Origin: Magnaporthiopsis rhizophila
Taxonomy: Eukaryota > Ascomycota > Sordariomycetes > Magnaporthales > Magnaporthaceae
Assembly: GCA_003049465.1 (NCBI GenBank)
Contig: PYSS01000033.1
Coordinates: 7,903-71,902 of the forward strand
Direction of reading: 5' to 3'
Length of the DNA: 64,000 nucleotides
How positions within the stretch are numbered: the stretch's first letter is position 1; every line of letters starts with the position of its first letter. Positions 21,681 to 31,821 of this stretch are shown piece after piece. The translations under genes were made by a program, and so were the position numbers. The notes beneath the pieces were generated by a model that was not told where the DNA came from, searched no databases, and saw only the letters and a list, made by a program, of their open reading frames with translations.

Positions 21681-24600
21681 ATGGAGGGCTCGTCAACCCC
21701 TCTCGCCGACTACTTTTGGATCGCCGGCATCGAGACGATATCCTACGGCGATGCCCCGAACACACAGGCCCCGATCCAGCCGCCAACGGCCGTCGACGAG
21801 ACCATAACCGAAGATGGCGAGGCCGAGTCGGCCAGCGAGGCCGCGAACCCGCCCTCGACGAGCAGCCGGCTCTCGGCGGCGCGCCACTCGCGCCAGAACT
21901 CGAGCACTAACATGCTCTCCAAGAGCCTGTTCGACTGCTTCGCCATGGAGTTCTCGCCCCTGGACGACAACAACGACGCGGGCGTCACAAGAAGCAACAG
22001 GAGCAGCACCACGATCCGGCCCGTAGCCGGCAGTCCCCTGTCTCCCACATTCAACCTGGGCCTCACCTTTGGCACTAGCAACGGCATCGGAAACAACAGC
22101 GGCAGTGGCAGCAGCAGCACCACAAGGAACAGTGAGAGCAACGGCAACACCAACGGCACCAACGGCTCTAACGCAAACGCAAGCTCCAACACCAACGGCG
22201 CCGGGCTTTTTGGTCCGCCGGCAGAGTACCGCAACTCTGGCTACGACTTCGACTTTGACAAGGCCCTGTACAAGTTCGCGTCGGAGCGCGAGAACTTCCT
22301 CGACGACCTGACCTTTAGCGCCGGTGCCAAGCTGCAGACGCGGCCGCCCATGGTGAACCCGCGGGCCGAGAGGATCAAGGCCGAAGAGGCCGTGGAGAGC
22401 GGCAGAATGAGCCCGCTGAAGAGCATCAAGGGTAGCATCCGACGCAAGATCAGCTTTAGGGACATGAACAGCATGAGGAAGCAGACCCTCACGCCGAGGC
22501 CTCAGGGTAAGTGCTGGGTGGAGCGAGCACACAAGATGTAGGCATGACCAGGCTAACCAGTTGGAACGTCCACAGCCGCCTCGATCCGCACGGCCAAGCG
22601 CCTCAGCAACTACAACTCGGTCATCCCGCCGCCCGAGCCTCTCAACACGGACCCGGACATGCACCCGCTTAAGCGGCGGTTCGAGCCGACGCTGCTGGAT
22701 AGATACCCACCAAAGGACGCGGCCGACGAGCTGACGCGTCGGGGCCGCTTCCCGGACTACGTGCCCATGTTCGCGTTCCCCAACGACATCCAGATCGTGT
22801 CGTCGGACGAGCGGCCGCGGTCGACGTGGCACGGATTCACCATGACGGCCGAGGACAACAGCAAGATCTACGGCGTCACGGTGATCGTGTGGACGGCGGT
22901 CAAGGCCGACATCGCCGAGCAGATCGAGATCAAGTGCGAGCAGTGGCGGCGCAGCCACATGTCCAACGAGGAGCGCGAGCTGGCGGCGAGCCTGGGCAAC
23001 CGGCTGGCGGCGGAGCGGGCGCACCTGTCTCAGCTGCTGGCCGAGCTCCCCGGGGCGGCGTCGGGCTCGTCGGACCGCGAGTCTCTGGACGAGGAGATCA
23101 GCGCGGTCGAGGAGAAGATCGCGCTGATGGCCGAGATGCTGCGGCCGCTGAGACACGGGGCCGCGTCCAAGATCGACGGGCTCACGGCCGGCGAGAGCGG
23201 GCTGTGGACGCCGCGGGCGTACGGCATCCTGGGCCGCGACGCCACCAAGATGGGCTTCTGGAAGGAGTGGCTGCGGGCCGTGGTGGTGCCCATGACGGAC
23301 GGCGCGCTGCTGCGCGTGCGGCCGAGCTCGCCCCGCGTGGGCCGCTGGCAGCCGCTGGAGCGGTACGTGGTCAACCTGTGCACCGAGGCCTTCAGTCCCA
23401 TCAGCTCCAAGACGCAGGTCGAGCTGGGCGTGCGGGAGCTGCGGCTCTTTGCCCGCAACGAGGCCCTCAACGAGCTGCCGGGCTCGCGGAGCACCGACCT
23501 GTACGCGCTGTTCCGCTGCCTCTCGCTCGAGAACGTGGTGGCCGTGTTCGAGTACGCCATGTCCGAGTCGCGCATCATCTTTGCCTCCTCGCACACGGCC
23601 ATGCTGCACCTGGCCTGCCACGCCCTGGCGAGCCTGCTGTACCCGCTCAAGTGGGCCAGCGTCTTCATCCCCGTCCTCCCCGCCCGGCTGCTGCAGGCTC
23701 TGGACGCGCCCTGCCCTTACATCATCGGGGTGGAGAAGCGGTACGAGAACGTTGTGCTCCCCGACGACGACTACGTCCTGGTCGACCTGGACAAGGACAC
23801 CATCGACGCCACGGCCCAGCCGGTCCGCCTGCCGCGCCAGAACCGCCGCAAGCTCCTGTCGCTGCTCCAAGCCGCCGCCCCGCACGCGCTCAGGTACGGC
23901 GTTCCCCAGGGCCCGCCACCCTACGCCATCGAGTCGTTTCCGTACGACGGGTTTTCTGCCGAGAACGCGTCCATCTTCACGTCGACGCCGCCCAAATCCA
24001 GCCTCAACAGGTGGGTGTCGCAAAACTCGGCCGCGTTTGGCGCCGTCGACGCCGACCCGTTGACGGCCAGACGACCGCCCCTGTTCAACGCGTTTGTGCA
24101 CTCCAAGAACGAGCTGTCCAGCACGGAGCCGCCGGGCACGGCCAGGTCGTCAAACAACAACAACAACAACAAGAACAACACCAGCCCGCCTTCGTCGCTG
24201 TCTCCCGTGTCGACGCACTTTCCGCCCATGCCCACGACGCCCGTGTCGAGGAGCGACTCGGGGTTCGCGGTGGGCCTGCGCGAGAAGCGGTCGACGCACT
24301 TTGACGAGAAGTCGTCGCTGTCGGCGCGGCGCAGCTCGTCGTTTGGCGTCGACCTCCTCAGCCGCGGTCCCGTGCACAAGCCCAGCCTGCCGAACCTGAC
24401 GAACGGGCACGCGCAGAGCCTGTCCGTGTCGGCCATCTCGATAGACTCGCAGTCGTCGTACGGAGGGGGAGGGTACGGCGGTGGGTATGCGCCGTCCACC
24501 TATGCGCAGTCGTCGCTGGCGGCGTCGACGGTGATGCCGCAGATGCTCATGCAGCCCGTGCACAGCACAGACACCACCATCTGGGTCGAGGGCCACTGCT

Positions 24601-25647
24601 TCAACTGGTGGGGTGGTGGTGGTGGTGGTGGCGGCGGCGGCTCCGAGAGTGGAGGAGGAGGAGGAGGAGGAGGTAATAACAACAACAACAAGGCGGCGAC
24701 GGTACCGGCGGCGACGACGTGCGACATTTGCGAGGAGCGCTGCGAGGCCGACGACCTGTTCAAGTGCGCGGGCTGCAACTGCCTCTCGCACGCCCGCTGC
24801 CTGTCGGTCGCCTGTCTGGTCTGCCCGGCCGCGTTCGACGCCGACCGCGTCCGCGCCGCGTTTGTGCGGTGCCAGGCCAGCGTGCTGTACACGTATCGCA
24901 AGCACCTGGCTCGCCCGAGCAGGGAGCAAAAGGCCAACGGGCAGCTGTTTGCGTTTGACATGCAGGCCTTTATTCGAAGCCTGCCGCACGAGCATCAGGA
25001 GTACATTGTGATGATGAGGGAGACTCAGGGTATTTTTTTTTTTTTTCTTTTCGTCTTCTTCTCCTCTCATACCCCGTCGTCGTCGTCGTCAAGTTATGAT
25101 CGTATCCAGCTGACTGACTGACTGGGACGAACCACCACCACCAGCATTCAACGAGTTCATCCACGAGCGCGAGCGCATGCCGCCCAGCAACCCCGACATC
25201 CGGCTCTTTGACGAGATAATCCTGGCCAAGAAGGCGCGCGGCCGTCCGGCCCTCACCTCGCTCTCGCGCCTGTCCATGATCCGGGCCTCGCACGCGGCGT
25301 CGTCGTTTGCGGGAGGTGCAGGAGGTGGCGGCGGAGGTCTCCTGGGCCCGCCAAGAGGAGGAAACGGAAACGGAAACGGAAGAAACGGAAACAACGGCCC
25401 CGTCGGCTACCTGAGCGACACGACGGATCACATCTGGCGCACGGCCTCGGTCCCCGTGCCCAACGCAAAGTTCCCGGGCGACTACCGGTCCGTCGTCACC
25501 AGGATCCCCACGCGCCTGGACCCTTCGCTCATGAAGGAGCCGCGCGCCATCCAGGGCGTGCCGAGGTCCGAGCCGCGCGGCAGCCGCGGCCTGATCCGGA
25601 AGCAGGTGCCCAGCACGTTGAGCGCGACGGCTCAGAGTCCCGGCTAG
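21681..25647 (+). CDS. DENN (AEX-3) domain protein, predicted Rab GEF
   Basis: Three exons, 21681-22506, 22576-25029 and 25145-25647, 1260 aa. The start MEGSSTPLADYFWIAGIE is a strong match to the opening of fungal DENN proteins. Asn/Ser-rich low complexity (residues ~145-180) precedes the uDENN part, with DYVPMFAFPNDIQIVSSDERP and WHGFTMTAEDNSKIYGVTVI. The cDENN core contains LFRCLSLENVVAVFEYAMSE, RIIFASSHTAMLHLACHA and LYPLKWASVFIPVLP; the dDENN-like end has PCPYIIGVEKRY and DYVLVDLD. After a Ser-rich and Gly/Asn-rich linker there is a Cys-rich C1/PHD-like segment (CDICEERC, KCAGCNCLSHARC, CLVCP). By family, DENN modules exchange nucleotide on Rab GTPases. Intron 2 carries a T14 tract after its GTATTT donor. 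Confidence 0.88.
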
Positions 25648-26586
25648 GGGGGGGGGTTTGTTTTTTTCACAGTTTCCCGGACCGGCAGCACTATCATCCG
25701 TGTTGTTGTTTGCATCACCTACACACCTTTGCTTTTTAATCTTTTGGGATAATTTTGGTTTCATTTTTGTCGTTGCTGCAATGTAACCCCTTTCAGGACC
25801 TCCCTCTGATGTTGCTTCATTAATGGTTGAGATCAGTGTGCGTATCAGCACCGGGGAAAAGACGACAGTGGGGTGGTGAATGAAGCAAAGCATTGCGGGA
25901 CAAAAGACAGGACAAGGTTGCCAGATGGGATGGTATATTTTTCCCACATCACATTTGCTCTTTTTTTTTTTTTTTTTTCTTTTTTTCTCTCGCTCTGGTT
26001 TTTTAATAACCAGGTTGCTACAAATTATGGCATTTATCATGTAAAAGGCAAAGGGTAAAAAATGGAGGAAGGGTTTGGAAGTTGTGCTTTCGGAGTAAAA
26101 ATGGGGGTTGGTGGGCGAAGCGAGGGAGCGTGATTTTTTTTTTATCACATTTAGCATTATAAAACGAAAAGAAAAAAAAAAAGCCTTCCCCGCCGTATAT
26201 GGATGGATGCGTTATGGAGATTGGCAGCAGCTATTAGCGAAGATGGACGGCATGTTTTTTTTTGTTTTTTTTTTGTTCTGTAAGCTAACAATCAAAGCTG
26301 TAATTTGCTCCACGCTGTGTTTGCTGTGGTGTGCTGACGCTGCATGTCAAAAAGATGCGTCTGATTCGTACCAGCAAGATAATGTTTGATCATGCTTCCT
26401 CCAGTGCGCTGCGTGGTTTCTTTGCCGCAGGCGTGCTGCAGGAGAAGCAGGGGAAAAGATGGGCGATAGACCTAGAAGCGAAAATAGGGTATATGTATAC
26501 TGGGCGTGTCGTGCTACAAAAAGGGATACAAGGTGTTGCCGGACCGTCGCTAGGCCAATGTGGCTGCTGGACCGCGTGCACTCTCT
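25648..26586. other. Intergenic between convergent DENN gene and YPI1
   Basis: T-rich and A-rich tracts (25962-25989, 26134-26143, 26254-26274) and no gene. Probable 3'UTRs of both genes. Confidence 0.5.
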
Positions 26587-27261
26587 TCACGTCCTAGCAG
26601 ACGCCGACCCACCGCCTCTGCCGCCACCGCCACCACCACCACCACCACTCCGCGGCCTGGGCTTGGGCACCTTCTCGTACGCATTCGGGCTGGGCCTTCT
26701 CCTCCTCCTCGGGCGCGGCGATCCATCCTCCGCCCTCGGATGATCATGACCATGACCATGTCCGTGTCCGTGGCAGTGCCGTGGTCTGCGACGAGCCGGC
26801 TTCTCCCCCCCACCACCACCACCGCTGCCATCACCGCGCGTCGAGTCGTCCGAGTCCGTGTCCGAGTCGGAAGAGGACGAGGACTCGTCGCTGGACGAGT
26901 CGACGCCGCGGGGGCCGTGGTAGATGCAGCATACTCGGGTTTTTGTCAGCAGGGGTCGTTGCGGGGGGAAAGGAAAGGGGGAGGGAGGGGGAATGAAAAT
27001 ACCCTTGGACGACTTGCGTCCCAGCCCTTCGTTGTCGACCACGCCCTCGGCCCACTGCACCGACCGACCCGACGAGGTGGGCGCGCCGCGCAGGCGGAGG
27101 ATGGGCGGCGCTGTGAGTGACGTTGTCGTCCCTGTCGTCGTGGCCGATTGCGTGGAGGCGGGCGGCTGGGTGATGGTCATGGTCTGGGTGGTGCTGGTTG
27201 TGGTTGTTGACGATGTGCGCTGCTGCCCTGATGGGCCGGCCATGGGTTGGCTCGAGGCCAT
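26587..27261 (-). CDS. YPI1: Type 1 protein phosphatase inhibitor (YPI1 / inhibitor-3)
   Basis: Two exons, 27261-27003 and 26933-26587, 201 aa. A Thr/Ser/Gln-rich N-terminus leads to the family core: LRLRG, then VQWAEGVVDNEGLGRKSSK, joined by the 69-nt intron to VCCIYHGPRGVDSSSDESS. VQWAEG is the PP1-binding RVxF-type element, and the CCIYH block is diagnostic of inhibitor-3. The C-terminus is acidic, then His/Gly-rich (HGHGHGHGHDH) and Arg/Pro-rich with a nine-Gly run, low-complexity additions beyond the core. By family, it binds the PP1 catalytic subunit (Glc7 in yeast) in the nucleus and regulates it. Confidence 0.9.
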   Translation of the reverse strand: MASSQPMAGPSGQQRTSSTTTTSTTQTMTITQPPASTQSATTTGTTTSLTAPPILRLRGAPTSSGRSVQWAEGVVDNEGLGRKSSKGIFIPPPSPFPFPPQRPLLTKTRVCCIYHGPRGVDSSSDESSSSSDSDTDSDDSTRGDGSGGGGGGEKPARRRPRHCHGHGHGHGHDHPRAEDGSPRPRRRRRPSPNAYEKVPKPRPRSGGGGGGGGGRGGGSASART

Positions 27262-27694
27262 GTTGGATGGTTTTGTGGGTTTGGGTTTGGTTTTGGTGTT
27301 TCTAGGTGGATGATTGAGAGAATGAGAGGTGTTGTTGTCTTGTTTTTGCGATGGCCGGCGATTGAGTGATTTATGCAGGAAGTTGAAGTTGGTGTCGGGT
27401 GGAAAAGAACGCAAACCGATCCTCCAAGAGCCAAATGTCAAAAGAAAAAAACGCGGAATGCGTCCGCAGTTGAAGGTTTGCTGGCTGGGCTACCAAAAAA
27501 TAAAATCCCGCTCGCCCCGCGTTCTGGTCGCACGAGCCAGCACATGCAACCAGAAATGACGTGTGATGGTGCCCGTGCGCGAGCCTAGCTAGCTTAGCTG
27601 ACAGAGCCAGACCCAGAGCCAAGGCTAAATGTGTTGGTGGCCACCTGCCAAGCCGGCACTTCACCGATTGGAAGCCTTATGGTTTGGCTAAATT
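27262..27694. other. Intergenic between YPI1 and GEP3
   Basis: YPI1 promoter and leader on one side, GEP3 3' flank on the other. No gene seen. Confidence 0.5.
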
Positions 27695-29851
27695 TTAGTT
27701 GTCCACCGCCGCCCGCCTCGCCGCCTTGGCCCTCTTCTTGGCGCCCTTCATGCTCTTCCTGGGCCGCCCCTTGTCCGGCTTGCGAGGTTGACAGCACAGA
27801 CTAGCCTTCATCGGTGGCCGCACGCTTACAAAGCCGCCCTCGGGTGTGTACACCTGCACCTTGGGCCAGGCCTCGTTGTTGTCTTGTTCTTCTGGTACGT
27901 CGTCATGTTCGTCTTTCCAGATCTCCTCGTCTCCCGCCTCCGAGAGGTCGAGCGTCTGTCGGATCTCGTCTCTGTCGTGCCTCTTGGGCCTCTTCTTTGC
28001 TTCCCGTTCCAGCTGCATCTTCCGCACCTGCACCGTCAGCTCGATCCACCCCACCCCCTCGATGACAATGTCGGCCCCGAGGATGCGGAAAGGCAGCCGA
28101 TCCACCGGGATGTTGCCCGCGGCCTTGGCCGTCAGCGGGCCCGTGTACTCCTTGGTCACGTCCCAGCGCAGCGCGTAGGTGCCTGCGAGCCTGGTCGCCT
28201 CGGCTGCTTTTTCGGTTGCTATGTTCTCCACGTTGACCTCGCCCGTCTGCTGCTGCAGCGCCATCGCCTTCCTGGTGCTTGTGAGGTGCACCTTCAGCGG
28301 CACGAATGACCACGACAGCACATTGTACCACGGCAGCTCGGGCGTGATGCGGATGAAGCCACCTATTAGCAGAGACTTGCCCGGTGTAATCACCTCCTTC
28401 GTGGGTCGGATGTGCTTCTGCATTATCATCGACCGGTGGTGCTCCGGCTTGACATACTCGTCCAGCCGCGAGCGTCGTAGGCCAGGGAGGTCGATCAGCT
28501 CGCCTTTTCCGTTGCCGAACGGCACCCGGATTGGTGACGCCGTGGTGCCTGGTAGTGCCGAGACGAGCGGCATTTCGGGAAAATTGGTCTCGCGGCGCGC
28601 GGGCGGGAGCAGCGAGTATTCGTCAAGCTCTTCCATCTCGTCCTCTTCGGCGAAGGGCAGCAGCTCCGCCACGGCCGATCTTTCCAACTCGCGCCCCTGC
28701 AAATTTGCATCTGGCGACACCGTCATCTGATGATTATTGGGCTGAGGTTGCCCTATGCCCTTGGGAAAGACGGCGTGGAACAGACGGCTTTTGCCGACGT
28801 TGGCCTTGCCCACGAACCAGCAGCCGCCGCCGAGCCTGCGAATCTTCCTCAGGAGCTCCTGCGTCCACCAGCCGCACCGGGCGCTCACGCAGTGCACGTT
28901 GCCCAGGCGGACGCGGCGCCCTCGCCTGCCCAGGGCCTCACGCAGCGTCTCCCTGATGTTGCTCATCATACCGTCGACCTGCTCCTTCTTGCGCGCTAGC
29001 AGGTCCGAGCGCGTGATGATGAAGCTGATGTCCATTTTGCGGTCCCCGTAGAAGCGGCCGCTCCTGGACCGGCGGTTCTGCGACCGTAGCGGCATGGCCT
29101 CGAGCAGGCTGTGGATGTTGGGGAGCAGCGACATGGGGAAGTCGGCCGCGTCGATGATGTGGTAGATGTGGTTGTACTTGTACGGGGACTCGTCTATCGT
29201 CTCGCGCAGGGCCTCGAGGCTGGGGTGGAAGATGGGTGTGCCCTCCGAGTGGTGTATCAGGTTGTGGCAGCGATCACAGAGCGGCGGGGCTCTGTCTGGC
29301 TGCTGCTCAGGCTCATGACTGGGGAGGTCTGACTTGAGGGCGGTGACGTTGACCCCCAGATTTTCCAGCTTCTCAGGGTCGACGGCCCGCAGCGCCGCCG
29401 CGACTATCGAGTCCTCCTTCTCGTGTCTCGTTGGGACCCTGGGCGGCGGCGTCTCCAGGCCGCTACACAACTTGACATCCTTCCTTTCAGGATTGTAGTA
29501 GCCTGGCCGGCCTGGCGTAGAAGCCTGCGTGAGCCCGCCGCAGCCGGTGCACTGGGGTGGCAGGCCAGACAGGGCCCCGCGTGCCCGCTGCAACTTTGCA
29601 TCGAGCTCTGGGTCTTGGCGTGCTGTTGCCTCCAGACTGTAAGCCCGGCGTACCTCTAAACTGGGCTGCAGGAGAGGCGCTCGTGTGAGTAGGTCTCTAC
29701 ACCGGTGCTGTCCGTAGACGAGCGGGCGGCGATGGCCTGCGGAAGCGAAGCGGACGACTGGGCAGGGATAGAGCGGGGATGCCTGGAACAGGAGCGTCGT
29801 CCTCCGCCGGCTAGAAGCAAGCGATGTCCTGAGACATGCCGCCAGCTGCAT
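27695..29851 (-). CDS. Mitochondrial circularly permuted GTPase GEP3/MTG3-like
   Basis: Single exon, 718 aa from the Met at 29851. That start gives MQLAACLRTSLASSRRR, a good presequence; the frame is open to an upstream ATG at 29965. A zinc-binding part has CTGCGG near residue 100 and CDRCHNLIHH near 191. GTPase motifs appear in permuted order: G4-like TRSDL (~278), then the P-loop GKANVGKS (~347), then G3 DLPGL (~453). That order defines the YqeH/Gep3 branch. The C-terminus is very basic (KGRPRKSMKGAKKRAKAARR). Yeast Gep3/Mtg3 is needed for small mitoribosomal subunit and 15S rRNA maturation. It is divergent from mitoribosomal mL61 with a 390-bp shared promoter. Confidence 0.87.
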   Translation of the reverse strand: MQLAACLRTSLASSRRRTTLLFQASPLYPCPVVRFASAGHRRPLVYGQHRCRDLLTRAPLLQPSLEVRRAYSLEATARQDPELDAKLQRARGALSGLPPQCTGCGGLTQASTPGRPGYYNPERKDVKLCSGLETPPPRVPTRHEKEDSIVAAALRAVDPEKLENLGVNVTALKSDLPSHEPEQQPDRAPPLCDRCHNLIHHSEGTPIFHPSLEALRETIDESPYKYNHIYHIIDAADFPMSLLPNIHSLLEAMPLRSQNRRSRSGRFYGDRKMDISFIITRSDLLARKKEQVDGMMSNIRETLREALGRRGRRVRLGNVHCVSARCGWWTQELLRKIRRLGGGCWFVGKANVGKSRLFHAVFPKGIGQPQPNNHQMTVSPDANLQGRELERSAVAELLPFAEEDEMEELDEYSLLPPARRETNFPEMPLVSALPGTTASPIRVPFGNGKGELIDLPGLRRSRLDEYVKPEHHRSMIMQKHIRPTKEVITPGKSLLIGGFIRITPELPWYNVLSWSFVPLKVHLTSTRKAMALQQQTGEVNVENIATEKAAEATRLAGTYALRWDVTKEYTGPLTAKAAGNIPVDRLPFRILGADIVIEGVGWIELTVQVRKMQLEREAKKRPKRHDRDEIRQTLDLSEAGDEEIWKDEHDDVPEEQDNNEAWPKVQVYTPEGGFVSVRPPMKASLCCQPRKPDKGRPRKSMKGAKKRAKAARRAAVDN

Positions 29852-30241
29852 GCTGCAGGGCAATTCCCAGGGCAAATTTTCTTTTCTCGGGAGAAACGAA
29901 TGAGAATTTGTGTTTTTTTCAGGACATCTCCGTGAGGAAAGTTTAGAGATCACGAGCTGCAGCATAAAAAATATAGAGCGAATTCAACGGCCAATGACGT
30001 GCCATCAACCCACCATGGTGGATCCACACCTCGATGCAAGATCGAGGTCCGCACCAATCAGGCGTGTTCTGACGCTGCAGGAAAAACTGCTCCCCTGTTC
30101 GGGCAAGCAGCTCCTCCAGAGACAACAGCCGACCACGACGACCGAGATCCCATCGTCCCGGCACAAGAACAGCTTCGGATCGGGTCCGGAAACCCAATCG
30201 GCCGACTATCGAGGGCCGGTGAGCCCTCGTGGGTTTGCAGG
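29852..30241. promoter_or_regulatory. Shared promoter of GEP3-like and mL61 genes
   Basis: 390 bp separate the two start codons. Both products act in mitochondrial translation, so the arrangement suggests co-expression. No known factor site was recognised by eye. Confidence 0.5.
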
Positions 30242-31187
30242 ATGCCCGGGGTGGTGAAGCGCATGCGTGCGCTCAAGAACGTATGCCCCGCGTTTCTTGC
30301 CTTCTTTCCTCTGGGGTTCCACGTCGTGATGCTGACCCGGGTGCTTATATATAGAAGGTACAATCTCCCGCCGTCTAGCTCTTTCATCGCCGGCTAGCAA
30401 GTCTCTAACCCAAGCCCGTAACGTCCGCCAGCTCTACGCGCTCAAGTTCGGCCCGGGAGGCGCGGTGCTGCCGGCCAACATAACGCGGATACACATGGAG
30501 TTTGGTCTCAAGAACGGGCAGGGGCACGTCGGGCCAACGTACGCCAACTTCTCTCATTCCAGACCTCCTCACCGTTCCTTTCCCGGCTGACACTCCTTTC
30601 TTTTCGCATCTCGACGCAACAGCAAATTCTGGCGCGACAACCTCCCCCGCCTCAAGTTCTGGAACCCGTCCGTGCCCATGATCGTCAACCGGACCTCGGA
30701 GGCCGACAAGCCCGCCACCATGTCCATCTACCTGCGGCAGTCAGCGGCGGGGTCGAGTAAGAAAAAGGGTGGTGGCAGCAACAAACCCGCAGCCACAACC
30801 ACTGCCGCAACCAAACCATCAGCAACAGAAGCAGCAACAACAACACCAGATACGGCAGAAGCAAAACAGGCAGCGAGCCGCTCGGCCTGGGACGGCACAG
30901 CACAGCCGCCGCCGCCCGTCGACGGCGAGCGCGTCGTCACCATCGACATGACGCACATGCACTCGACCGCCATCCTGGCCGAGCTCGTCACCAAGACGGG
31001 CGCCGTGGCCGCCAAGCCGAACCCGGACGAGACAGAGGACATGGCCGCGCTGGCAGATGTTAAGAAGCAAGGGGAAGCGGACCGCAAGCTCGTGCTCGAG
31101 TACGTGCAGGGCCAGAAGCGGCAGAAGGCGCTGCTGGAGCGGGCGAGGAGGGAGGCTGATGCGATCAAGGCTGCGAATGCCATGTAG
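30242..31187 (+). CDS. MRP49: Mitochondrial large-subunit ribosomal protein mL61 (MRP49)
   Basis: Three exons, 30242-30280, 30432-30538 and 30623-31187, 236 aa. Exon 1 gives MPGVVKRMRALKN; exon 2 continues LYALKFGPGGAVLPANITRI and HMEFGLKNGQGHVGPT; exon 3 opens KFWRDNLPRLKFWNPSVPMI then VNRTSEADKPATMSIY. This is the L51/S25/CI-B8 thioredoxin-like domain of fungal MRP49. Donors are GTATGC and GTACGC; acceptors CGCCAG and GCAACAG. Residues ~110-150 are an unusual insertion rich in Lys, Ala, Thr and Gln. A conserved-looking segment follows (VVTIDMTHMHSTAILAELV), then a charged helix. The protein is longer than the roughly 140-180 aa I would expect for the family. Confidence 0.88.
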
Positions 31188-31490
31188 TAGCCCTTTTTGA
31201 CAGAAGCCACTTGTGTACCTAGCTATTATTATTTTTTTTGAGCGAAACTTGTGGCCCATCAAACGACCGAGACCACCTCGCGGCGTCTAGTGCCGGCGGA
31301 ACTAACTAGGTAAACCTAACTAGGTTCCTGACACTCCATCTGAGGCCACCTGCCAGTCAGTCCTTGAGCGCAATGGGGACGGAACAGCGACCATCTCTGT
31401 ATCAACGCATGAGAAAACATCTTTTCTTCGTAGCCGACTCCGGGTGCAAGGTTGGTTGTGTTGGAGTAAAGCGTCAGGCGCTAGCAGGAC

Positions 31491-31542
31491 TACAGGGTGG
31501 ATCACGTTCATAGTCACGTAACGGCATGTATCTGAGGCCGTC
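31491..31542 (+). repeat. Dispersed repeat, copy B
   Basis: It aligns with 2415-2466 in the same orientation; see that entry. Downstream sequence (ATTATTATTG and so on) does not match copy A, so the shared part ends near 31542. Confidence 0.45.
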
Positions 31543-31578
31543 AATCAATCATTATTATTGCAACAGGTTATTATCGTT

Positions 31579-31821
31579 CGAAAAAAAAAATGAAAGAAGA
31601 AAAAAAAATGAAAGAAGAAAAAAAAATGAAAGAAGAAAAAAAAAATGAAAGAAGAAAAAAAAAAGGAAAAAAGGGAAAAAAAAGGAAAGAGGAAAAAAAA
31701 GAAAGAAAAAAAAAAGGAAACAAGAAAAAAAAAAGGAAACAAGAAAAAAAAAAAGGAAACAAGAAAAAAAAAAAGGAAACAAGAAAAAAAAAAAGGAAAC
31801 AAGAAACCCCCCCCCCACCCC
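31579..31821 (+). repeat. Polypurine minisatellite ending in a C run
   Basis: About 227 nt of A and G with only scattered T. Four units of TGAAAGAAG plus A7-10 are followed by irregular GGAAA blocks and then five units of GGAAACAAG plus A8-11. A C-rich run (31806-31822) touches the HUL4 stop codon. In HUL4 mRNA sense, the stop is followed at once by G runs and then a polypyrimidine tract. Confidence 0.9.

Larger units (their letters stand above)
31188..31821. other. Intergenic between convergent mL61 and HUL4 genes
   Basis: It holds the second copy of the dispersed repeat and the long purine tract (separate entries). No gene seen. Confidence 0.5.

Noticed and set aside
21693..24101. An 802-aa open frame antisense to the DENN gene
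   Set aside because: It is the mirror of GC-rich coding sequence; Arg/Gly/Val-biased composition and no motif, whereas the sense strand encodes a clear DENN protein.
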